DNA from: Ochromonadaceae sp. CCMP2298
Taxonomy: Eukaryota; Sar; Synurophyceae; Ochromonadales; Ochromonadaceae
Direction: 5' to 3'
NCBI GenBank assembly: GCA_026770595.1
Contig: MU634341.1
Span: 1-10,541, forward strand
DNA: 10,541 nt
The notes under the pieces were generated by a model. It saw only the letters and a program-made list of their open reading frames with translations, had not been told where the DNA came from and did not search any database. Made by a program: the position numbers and the translations under genes. This document shows, piece after piece, positions 1 to 7,234 of the stretch (position 1 is the stretch's first letter; each line of letters begins with the position of its first letter).

Positions 1-260
1 TGCAAAAAGTCTAGGCCGAGAACAATTAAAGACAGTCATCGAATAGGGTAATATGGCCAGAGACCAAAATATAAACAGTTCTTTTATCTGTTGTTCGTAT
101 TGATCAGACTTTTTAGAGCTGCAGTGGTCGACGAACAATTCATTTGAACCCAATTTTAAATGGTCCACTGCGGCCGAGAACTGCACAATCTAGAAGAAGC
201 TTTAGTCAACTTCATTTATAGTTCTGTAAGCGGAAAGCCACGTTCCACGGATTCTATTGA
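1..260. other. 5' flank of transposase ORF, no gene recognised
   Basis: I see no convincing gene here. The stretch is fairly A+T-rich and contains a 10-bp direct repeat, ggccgagaac, at 14-23 and 172-181, and a small inverted repeat, gcagtgg at 121-127 against ccactgc at 164-170. It presumably carries the left end or promoter of the transposon, but I could not find a terminal inverted repeat that pairs with the DNA after 2660, so the element boundary is unresolved. Confidence 0.4.
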
Positions 261-2660
261 ATGGATTCTTCTGATTCTGCCCCGTCAACGGGTGAAAGTG
301 GGAAGAGGAGCAAAGGATTTTCATCTAGGAAGGGCTCCAAAAGGGAAGTCGCCAAGACCAACAAATGCTCCAGAAAGAAGAAGCTGCAGAACATGGCTAG
401 CGCTAGAAAGGCACTCTTCCCAGCTTCGCCTCCCCAGCCTCCAGCCCCTACCTCTCGCCTGGGGCAAGCTCAGAACAAGGTGGGCGTGCAGGGGGATGCC
501 TTCCTGCAGAACAATCTTGACTGGCGCTCCTTTGGCAGGCAAACATACGAGGACTGGGTAACAGCAGGCTTGGTGGAGCGACTTGGGCTCAAGCTCAGCA
601 AGTACTTCGCGAGCACTGGGCTTGCAGCAGCAAGGCATGTGGTGTCCTCCTCTGAGCTTCCCCTCTCCGCGAGGGGCTACCTTAACCTGTTCCGGAAGTG
701 CCTTGCAATGCGGGACATGTTGGGCAAGTGGAAAGCACGATATGAAGCGAGTCACAAAATGAATGAAGTGTTGAAAGACAGCGATATCATGGCAGCAATC
801 TTTCCTGTTGGCGGCGCTAGACTCCTGCGTCACTGGTTGCGAGGGTTCATCCTGAATGAAGGTGTCTTTTAAAACGTAGGATACAAGCGGCGCAGCAGCA
901 AAGGCATCCTTAGTGATAATACTGCGCGCGCGGAGATGACCTGGTGGATGCTGACTGCAACGAGAGCCTCGCCACCGGCAACAGCAGGGGATTTTACGAA
1001 GTATGTGAATGCTGCGTTTAACTGCAACATTAAGCAGAGGACTGGGCAGATCTGGTTAGCTTTACTTGGGTTCAAATACAAAAACGCAAGCGCGCTGGAG
1101 ATATACAACGACGGGCACCAACGGCCCGACGTTCTCAACGCGCTGAACACATACATAGCAGAGATGCTAGACCTACTGGAGTACACGCACACGTACACAG
1201 GCGAGCACATGAATACGGTGGTTCGAGGCTCGAGGCTAGTGGATCCGACAATCAAGCAGCACATAATCTCTTACCACGATGAGTGCTGCGCCCACGCGAG
1301 CGACGCGGTCACACGCCGTTGGATGGTGGCGGGGAAGGGAGGGAAGATGAAGGACAAGAGTAGGAGCCCCGCGCGCATGGTTGCCGGCTACGTCTGTGCT
1401 GAGATTGGAATGTGGAAAGGGAGTTTGCAGTTCATCAACCCGGGCAAGAATAAGGACGGCTGGTGGGATGGCGAGGACACGCAGCGGCAGGCAGCAGTAC
1501 ACTTACTTGAGTTCGACGTCCTATTTGCGGGGTGCATCTGTGTGGACGTTTACGACAACTTCTCCGGGCACAACTGCTTGGCAAAGGACGCACTGTTAGT
1601 TGAAAAGCTAAACAAGGATAGTGGCGGTGCGGGGAAGACACTACTGGTTATGCGCGATGGATCGTACCTGCAAGACGGATCGCTTGTTCTTCAGAGCTTC
1701 TTCTTGAAGGCCGGCGACACTCTCCACAGTGCATTCAGCGCGGGCAAGAAGTGCATCAGACAGCTGCCCGCTGGTGACACGAGGTTCGAGGCTCCGGCTC
1801 ACCAAGTGGGCGAGGTGCTGGGCGAGAGTTCGGAGCTCATTGGGGTAAAGAAGGGGCTGCACCAGATCCTACACGAGCGTGGAGTAGGGTACACATCGGG
1901 GGCCTGTAAGCAGGAGAAGTACAGGATGCAAGCGGCGCAGATGAGGAAGAATCAGCTTCTGGACTGGCAGACGGATCGGGATAACGAGGCGAAGCTGCTA
2001 GGTCTGCTCTCCTTACCTCTGCCAGCCGATGTTGGAGAAGCTGCACGAGGAATAGCGTGCTCCTGCGCAAGCTGTGTGCTCGCAGTCCAGCCTGACTTTA
2101 AGTCGCAGCGATCTGGATTGGAGGAGATCTATATGAGACACAATGCACAGTATGGAACGAGGCACTACTGCAAATTCTTACCTAAGTTTCATCCAGAGCT
2201 CAACCCGATTGAGCGCATCTGGGGCCGGATGAAGTGGTATCTGCGGAAGTACAACACCGGGAAGCTCCACGACCTCGCACATAATATGGACGTTGGATTA
2301 TCGCCCTACAATGTCGACATGGCAATGATAAGGAGGTTCGTTAGAGTAGAAACAGCATATTATATAGCATATAGAGAGGGAAAGGACGTGGTGGAAGCAG
2401 AGCAGTGGCTGAAGAAGCATCGCTCACATCGGGGGCACTCGGCGAAGATGGATGCGCAGCTGGAGGCGCTCTACTTCCCGCTGGGACGCACACATCAGGA
2501 TGCTGCACCAGCCACCGGCCCGGCAGAGTTTCAACTTCCAGCTGCAGCTGATGAGGAGGAAGTGGAAGATCTCCTCGCTGACGATGATATTGATTGGGAT
2601 TTCGCTCTCGAATCATTGGGGGAAATGTCCATCGATCAGGTCTGTGCAACCATAATCTGA
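261..2660 (+). pseudogene. IS630/Tc1-mariner-type DDE transposase, split by one in-frame TAA
   Basis: Two open stretches in the same frame (261-872, 203 codons; 936-2660, 574 codons from its first Met) are separated only by TAA at 870-872; codons 873-935 are open, so this reads as one protein of about 799 residues. A TGA at 258-260 makes the ATG at 261 the first in-frame start. The N-terminus is very basic (KR, RK and KKK clusters, likely nuclear import and DNA binding). Numbering from the Met at 936, catalytic residues are D115 (YHDECC), D207 (YDNFSGHN) and E426 (HPELNPIERIW), the DDE triad that cuts and joins transposon ends. Supporting family motifs are DGHQRPDV (about 59-66), GKNKDGWWDGED and CKFLPKFHPELNPIE, with a tail IRRFVR...HRSHRG. 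These match a transposase lineage I know mainly from fungi. The C-terminus is strongly acidic. The copy is probably inactive because of the stop; a tiny intron or readthrough is the alternative. Confidence 0.88.
870..872 (+). other. in-frame TAA interrupting the transposase
   Basis: This is the only stop in the transposase frame between 261 and 2658. It lies within 862-879, a stretch that begins GT and ends TAG and is 18 nt long, so its removal would keep the frame. Residues encoded after it (KRRSSKGILSD) look like conserved family sequence, so both halves belong to one ancestral protein. A nonsense mutation is the simplest reading. Confidence 0.85.
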
Positions 2661-3183
2661 TCATCCTCGACAACAGATACTCCGCTATTCCGCCTATTTG
2701 GGCCAAACCAAGCTGCACAGGCCTGTAAAACCCTCCAGCTCATAGTACTGTCGAAGTAGAATGACTGTAATCGCCTTAAAAATGAACGAAAGCGACCCAT
2801 TTGTAGTTTGAGATCACAGTGCCAGTCCGACAAATGGTGAGATGAGCAGTGGGGGCAAAACCGAGCACTTCCATAGAAGCCCCCCTGGGAATACGTACAA
2901 ACAAATTCAACCACAGGAAAGCCGGTGGGTTTTTTGCAAGGTTGTTGCAGATTTCACCTGCGTCGACCTTAATCCGATCGGAGCTCGCTGTTGGAGAATC
3001 GCCAAAGCACGTTTGTGCACTTGTCCACTTCCCCTCCTCCTCCGAGAGAAAAGCGAGGGTCTTGAAGAAAATTGAGCCTGTCCTACCTAAAAGACCCATG
3101 GGTTTTTTGTTTTTGTTTTCGTGACAGCGGTTACTGTACATTTTCTCGCGTTTTTTGGTTTTTGTTACGGAAAGATTTGCTGA
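2661..3183. other. intergenic region with no recognised gene
   Basis: Overlapping open frames occur on both strands (for example minus 2776-3141 and plus 2842-3075), but none shows a motif I recognise, and their mutual overlap argues that they are chance. There is a T-rich stretch (3103-3165) with runs such as gggttttttgtttttgttttc. It may contain the right end of the transposon, but no terminal repeat is visible. Confidence 0.4.
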
Positions 3184-3325
3184 AATGGTTATTTTTACTC
3201 AAAGAATGAGGGGCAAAACCCAGTTTGGGAATCATACAGTGGAATAACCATAAAAACCGGGAATCATACAGTGGTGTAACCACGTTTTCCCACTGTTTGA
3301 CCCATCATACCGTGGGAAAACCAAG
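3184..3325. repeat. cluster of short direct and inverted repeats
   Basis: The 16-mer gggaatcatacagtgg occurs perfectly at 3227-3242 and 3259-3274. A third, degenerate copy, atcataccgtgg(g)aaaacc, starts at 3304. An exact 10-bp inverted repeat, gttttcccac (3284-3293) and gtgggaaaac (3312-3321), encloses an 18-nt loop, and atggttatt (from 3185) is inverted as aataaccat (3243-3251). The cluster could be a transposon end, a binding-site array or an old satellite fragment; the sequence does not decide. Confidence 0.7.
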
Positions 3326-3462
3326 TTTTCGCTCACTGGAAGAAAGGAGCACAGAAGAATCGACCATCACAGAGCAGTTAGAAAATGTCGAATTACTCCA
3401 CACACAGTTGACCGATCGTAGTAATTTTCGATTGAGATCAGAGCCCGAAGACCTTGGGTTGA

Positions 3463-3750
3463 TATTGTGACGTGGCGGCGCCGCACGCAACCGGAGTGTG
3501 GAGGGAGGACGCCGCTGGTGGAGAGGAAGGGATTGTGAGGCGCGGTGGTCAGGGCCGGAGCCCAGAGCAGTGGCGAGGTGAGCAAAATAGCAATAGGATA
3601 TCATTCACAGGTATCTTAAATGATTTTACAGCACTGACCGCCACCTCCAACGATGCCCCGATGCCTCCAATCGACTCGCCGAGGCAGGTGCTCGAGTCGA
3701 GCTCCTTTGAAATGGCAATAGGTCAAGACAGCGAACAAGATCACGAGTAG
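3463..3750 (+). CDS. possible hypothetical coding fragment, perhaps spliced
   Basis: The frame is open from just after a TGA at 3460-3462 to TAG at 3748-3750, but has no ATG near its start, so it would need an upstream exon. The first part (to about 3577) and the last part (from about 3632) are G+C-rich and coding-like, while the middle is A+T-rich. The middle is bounded by a good donor (gag|gtgagc, GT at 3578) and an acceptor (ttttacag, ending 3631). That gives a 54-nt candidate intron whose removal keeps the frame. The predicted peptide is Gly/Arg-rich, then Ser/Glu-rich, and matches no family I know. It may be non-coding. Confidence 0.2.
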   Translation, partial: YCDVAAPHATGVWREDAAGGEEGIVRRGGQGRSPEQWRGEQNSNRISFTGILNDFTALTATSNDAPMPPIDSPRQVLESSSFEMAIGQDSEQDHE

Positions 3751-3960
3751 AATTAGAACGGCTTATTTAAATGCACTTAAGAAAGCTTATACATTGAACT
3801 CTACTCTATTTCGTTCGTCCTCGTCCGCTACTGTGAGCTCGCTCTCGACGGAAACACTCGGAAATGCCCAGTAACCGGGCCTGTTTCGACACGTTTCTCG
3901 AGCGCTCTCGAAACGGCCGAAAAAACCCTAGGTTTTGGGGGCTGGACTCCACCAAGAAAT
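3751..3960. other. spacer with small hairpins left of the foldback element
   Basis: No gene is visible. Short self-complementary stretches occur: gccc/gggc around 3867-3880, and cgtttctcgag followed by ctctcgaaacg (3892-3915). The sequence gttttggggg just before the element (about 3932-3941) also appears, inverted, to the right of the element, so the symmetric region may once have been wider. Confidence 0.4.
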
Positions 3961-4430
3961 CCAGCAGCGATTTGAAGCCCGGCCAAATGTTTTAAAGCCC
4001 GGCCACGTCGCTTATGGGGGGGAAATGCACAAAAATCGTCTAAACTAGCGAAACAGATGCAGACGGGAACGTCTATAACTTCTAATCCTGAGCATTCTAT
4101 GCATTTATAAGACCTTTTTAGTAGACTAATATGATAATTATGCATCCATATCGTGTATATAAATGAGCTAAATCCTATATATTAAATTTTGATTTAAATA
4201 AAAAAAATATATATAGGATTTAGCTCATTTATATACACGATATGGATGCACAATTATCATATTAGTCTACTAAAAAGGTCTTATAAATGCATAGAATGCT
4301 CAGGATTAGAAGTTATAGACGTTCCCGTCTGCATCTGTTTCGCTAGTTTAGACGTTTTTTGTGTATTTCCCCCCCATAAGCGACGTGGCCGGGCTTTAAA
4401 ACATTTGGCCGGGCTTCAAATCGCTGCTGG
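3961..4430. mobile_element. foldback/MITE-like element: two ~220-bp inverted arms
   Basis: The left arm (3961 to about 4180) is the reverse complement of the right arm (about 4211-4430). I counted only three or four mismatches, with an A+T-rich spacer of about 30 bp. The ends are ccagcagcga...tcgctgctgg. A direct aaat lies immediately outside each end (3957-3960 and 4431-4434), possibly a target-site duplication, although so short a match could be chance. Near each end the arms carry two 20-bp imperfect tandem units containing aagcccggcca (3971-4010 and its mirror), as expected for subterminal transposase-binding repeats. No protein gene is present: the similar short ORFs on both strands are only a consequence of the symmetry. 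Transcription through the element would give a very stable hairpin RNA. It ends about 250 bp before the FYVE gene start, so it sits in that gene's promoter region. Confidence 0.85.
3971..4010. repeat. two 20-bp subterminal tandem units in the left arm
   Basis: tttgaagcccggccaaatgt (3971-3990) is followed by tttaaagcccggccacgtcg (3991-4010). They match at 15 of 20 positions and share aagcccggcca. The mirror pair lies at about 4381-4420 in the right arm. Confidence 0.8.
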
Positions 4431-4453
4431 AAATTCAAAAAAACGGTCACCGA

Positions 4454-4486
4454 CCCCCAAAACGGTGACGGTCACCCTTTTGGGGG
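4454..4486. repeat. 33-bp near-perfect palindrome (hairpin)
   Basis: The sequence reads ccccc-aaaa-c-ggtgac-g-gtcacc-c-tttt-ggggg, symmetric about position 4470 with a single c/c mismatch pair at 4463 and 4477. A half-site, acggtcacc, also lies just upstream (about 4443-4451). It could be a dimeric factor binding site or a cruciform. It lies between the foldback element and the FYVE gene. Confidence 0.75.
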
Positions 4487-4679
4487 TGGTTGGCTGTTGC
4501 TAACGTTCAATGTTGAATCTGTTGGTCTCTGCGTCTGAGCCAGAGAGCTGGCTAGGGAGGCCAAAAGCGAGCTCGAAAAGCTGCTACGAATCTACCTCGA
4601 GAGTGACCATCAAATCACGAGCGACTGGCGCGAGGTGTGTTCGCAGAATCCCGCTCGAGGCGTGAGGAGACAGTGAGAG

Positions 4680-6722
4680 ATGTCGAAGCTGCAGGACGAC
4701 GCGTGGATAATCTCTCCGCACGGGAAGGAGGCACAGGATGTCGCTGAGCAGTGCACGGGATGCGAGTCGAGCTTCTCGGTCGTGGTGAGGAGGCACCTGT
4801 GCTGCGAGTGCAACAGGATATACTGCGGGAGGTGCAGCAAGATCAGGACCAATGCCAAGAACGGATCGCTGGTCCGCAGACGCGTCTGTATGGACTGCAG
4901 GCCGGCCGTCACTCCCGCGAGCAGTCTGTCCCAGCGTAGCACTGAGTCTGAGTTGGCGTGTGGGGAAGGGGGGAGCAGGACGGTTGCTCTGGTGGAGATA
5001 TTCGACGAGGAAAGGGACGTAACAAACAGACAGCAGCAGGAGCAGGAGCAGCAGGGGCAGGAGCAAGGGCAGGCACAAACCAGGCCGGTGCTGCGTCAAA
5101 TAGACTCAAATATTCTTAGTTCTCTATGTGACGCTGGCGAAGACAAGGTCTCTAGTGCGCAGGTGCTGAGGGGGGAGGGGGGCGCGGTCGACAGCAACTG
5201 CTCCACGCCGCTAGTGCCCTTCGATGCATCTGCCCTACTGAGCTCGCCCCGCAGCACCTCCACCTCTACCTCCCCCTCCCCGACACCACTGTCATCCCCT
5301 TCCTCGGAGGGGGTAGGGGTCCCAGGGTCCCCCTTCGCGCACAAGGGCACGATGAGTGCGGGGCTGCTGGTGCGGATGGCGGAGCTGAGAGGGGCTACCA
5401 CACCCGCACCCGCCCGCTCTGCCTCTGCCTCAGCCACACACCCCACCCTCACCATCACCGCCTCCGCCTCCTCTGCGTTCCACCAGCACGCCCAGAGCGC
5501 GGTCAAGGCGATGGAGGGACAGACACAGACGCAGACGCTGCCAGTCGAGGCGCTGACGCTGCAGTTTTGTAGTGAAGTAGACCAGAGCTCGACTTGGACA
5601 GAGGTAAAGGGGGAGGCAAAGGCGGGGGACAAAGCGGATGAGGAGGCAGAGAGCTGTGCCATCGCTCCTGCGCCCCATGAGCAGTACCAGCAGAGCGTCG
5701 AGGCAGCGAAGCAGGGGCAGATGCTGGTGCAGGCGCAGACACAGACGCAGGTGCAGACGCACGCACAGACACAGGCGCTGATAGTTCAGTTCTCAGAAGC
5801 AGACGCGGGAGAGACTTGGACAGATATTGAGGAGGAGGCAGAGACAGAGAGCAAAGAAAGGGTCGGTGCCTCTGATATTGGCAGTGAGCAGTCGTCTAGC
5901 ATGTGGAGTATGCTGCGCTGCATCGTGCTGCTGGCAGTGCTGGTCAGCTGGAGTGTGCCCCACATTTACATGCCCCACATGCTTAACATGCACAGCACCC
6001 TTTCCATATCGGACGTGAGAGCGGAGTTCCCAGGTTCCCCACAGTCCCCTGCCCTCACCGCACACACAGAGTCCGCTGCCTTCCCAAAGTTCCCTGCCTT
6101 CCCAGGTACCGGGTCTGTGTACGAGGGCATGATCGCTGGACTAGAGGGCGTGATGACTTATCTGGAGGCGATGGGGGTGGGGGGGATGGGGATGGGGGGG
6201 GTGGGGATGGGGAAGCCCCCTGCACAGCGAGCAGAATTCAGCACAGGCTTGGGGGCTGGAAGCGTTGGTGTCGGTGTGAATGCAGGTGTGGGTATGAGTG
6301 AGGGTGTGGGTGCTCAAGCAAAGGGCCTCAGCGTGGCAGTAACGGACGTGCTGGTGGGGGGAGAAGCAGACACCCCTACCTCTGCCCCTACCTCTGCTCC
6401 TACCCCTGCATGGGCGGGGGCGTGGTTCAGCGCTCACGAGCAGGAGCATCATCTGGAGCCCATCCCGGTGTCCTTCAAGATAAGCTTCGTTGGGGGGCGC
6501 AAGTCAATAGGAGAGAGACTCACAGGCAGACTCGGCAACGAACTGAACGCGCTGGGGAGAGAAATCGCATCGGCGAAACGGGCAGTGGCGCGTGTGTGGG
6601 TGCAGTGGGGGGTGAGGGGGGATAGGTACAAAAAGAGGAATGGGGGTTGGGATGGGGGTGCGGCTTCTACGGCGGTTGGACCGTCCTCTCAAGCGCGACA
6701 CATCCCCACTCCCGTTATGTAG
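4680..6722 (+). CDS. FYVE-type zinc finger membrane protein with duplicated Trp motif modules
   Basis: This 680-residue single-exon protein starts at the first Met after an in-frame TGA at 4674-4676. Residues 8-75 form a FYVE-type finger with eight ordered Cys (25/28, 41/44, 49/52, 70/73) and the basic patch RRHLCCECN followed by RRRVCMDC. FYVE domains bind PI3P on endosomes and autophagic membranes. Here the WxxD motif (W9 present, Asp missing) and the second His of R+HHC+xCG (Leu40) are altered, so lipid binding is not certain. Next come Gln-rich (from 118) and Ser/Thr/Pro-rich linkers. A duplicated module follows: ALTLQFCSEVD..STWTEV (291-309) and ALIVQFSEADAGETWTDI (366-383), each preceded by Gln/Thr repeats and followed by acidic residues. 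A hydrophobic helix at about 411-430 (MLRCIVLLAVLVSWSV) looks like one membrane span. The rest is Gly/Met-rich, with a basic amphipathic stretch near 610-650. I infer a PI3P-linked trafficking or autophagy adaptor. Confidence 0.85.
   Translation: MSKLQDDAWIISPHGKEAQDVAEQCTGCESSFSVVVRRHLCCECNRIYCGRCSKIRTNAKNGSLVRRRVCMDCRPAVTPASSLSQRSTESELACGEGGSRTVALVEIFDEERDVTNRQQQEQEQQGQEQGQAQTRPVLRQIDSNILSSLCDAGEDKVSSAQVLRGEGGAVDSNCSTPLVPFDASALLSSPRSTSTSTSPSPTPLSSPSSEGVGVPGSPFAHKGTMSAGLLVRMAELRGATTPAPARSASASATHPTLTITASASSAFHQHAQSAVKAMEGQTQTQTLPVEALTLQFCSEVDQSSTWTEVKGEAKAGDKADEEAESCAIAPAPHEQYQQSVEAAKQGQMLVQAQTQTQVQTHAQTQALIVQFSEADAGETWTDIEEEAETESKERVGASDIGSEQSSSMWSMLRCIVLLAVLVSWSVPHIYMPHMLNMHSTLSISDVRAEFPGSPQSPALTAHTESAAFPKFPAFPGTGSVYEGMIAGLEGVMTYLEAMGVGGMGMGGVGMGKPPAQRAEFSTGLGAGSVGVGVNAGVGMSEGVGAQAKGLSVAVTDVLVGGEADTPTSAPTSAPTPAWAGAWFSAHEQEHHLEPIPVSFKISFVGGRKSIGERLTGRLGNELNALGREIASAKRAVARVWVQWGVRGDRYKKRNGGWDGGAASTAVGPSSQARHIPTPVM
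6168..6212 (+). repeat. G-rich GGGGAT-like tract inside the FYVE gene
   Basis: Runs of four to eight G separated by AT or T encode the Gly/Met/Val stretch of the C-terminal half. The coding strand could form a G-quadruplex, and the tract is prone to length change. Confidence 0.6.
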
Positions 6723-7234
6723 TGCCACTCCCGTACTACCATACTCCCGTCATATCGGACTGCAGGTTTTCCCGAGAGTGCTACTCGCTCCCGCTTTATA
6801 GAGCAAAAAGTATTCGTAAATTGGGTAATTTATAATCAGAATTAATTTATAAACAGCATCACTCCTTCCTTATTCCGTATATCAAACAACGACTATTCGA
6901 TCAACGAATTCTTGCTGGGAATTGACGAATTCTTGTTCGCTTGAGAAAATAATGTGAGGAGGCTGTGGATTGACGAACGGCGTTCTGTGTGCGTTCATGT
7001 TCCCTGGCATTCGCAGTGGTTCTTTGCTGGGCACCTGAGTCTTGGTCGGTAGCGCATCGGGTTTGTCTTCCTCAAGTATACAGAGACACATTCGAATAAC
7101 TTCGTTTATATTTCGTATTTTGTATTTCTTAAGTCTGAAAGTTTGCATGCCCCCGAGTTCTCGACACTTTTTCATGTCATAAGAAGAGCGGAAAAATGAT
7201 TTTTCATAACTCTTTTGGACGGTACCCGTGAGGT
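6723..7234. other. intergenic region between the FYVE and RING genes
   Basis: It holds the 3' end of the FYVE transcript and the RING promoter. actcccgt occurs three times across the FYVE stop (6708, 6727, 6743). taatttata occurs twice (6826-6834, 6843-6851), and the block around acgaattcttg is repeated 21 bp apart (from about 6904 and 6925). A 97-codon minus-strand frame (6882-7175) resembles no family I know and is partly built from that repeat, so I do not call it. There is no clear TATA box or poly(A) signal. Confidence 0.45.

Noticed and set aside
31-2768. acagtcat (31-38) and atgactgt (2761-2768) as terminal inverted repeats of the transposase element
   Set aside because: Only 8 bp match and the similarity stops at once; a match of this length is expected by chance between regions of this size.
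2776-3141. 121-codon minus-strand ORF and overlapping plus-strand ORFs downstream of the transposase
   Set aside because: Several frames are open over the same bases and none has a recognisable domain, so I do not favour any.
3961-4430. Inverted repeat as a CRISPR array, tRNA or rho-independent terminator
   Set aside because: There are only two long arms with no regular spacers, the arms are far too long for a terminator, and the context is eukaryotic.
4246-4503. Small ORFs within both arms of the inverted repeat encoding the same peptide (also minus 3828-4145)
   Set aside because: They exist because the arms mirror each other; there is no recognisable domain and each ORF runs out into unrelated flanking sequence.
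5096-5662. 188-codon and shorter minus-strand ORFs opposite the FYVE gene
   Set aside because: Antisense shadows of G+C-rich low-complexity codons; the plus-strand frame has the conserved domain and runs over 2 kb.
6882-7175. 97-codon minus-strand ORF between the FYVE and RING genes
   Set aside because: No known motif, A+T-rich composition like the spacer, and its repeated peptide comes from a short DNA direct repeat.
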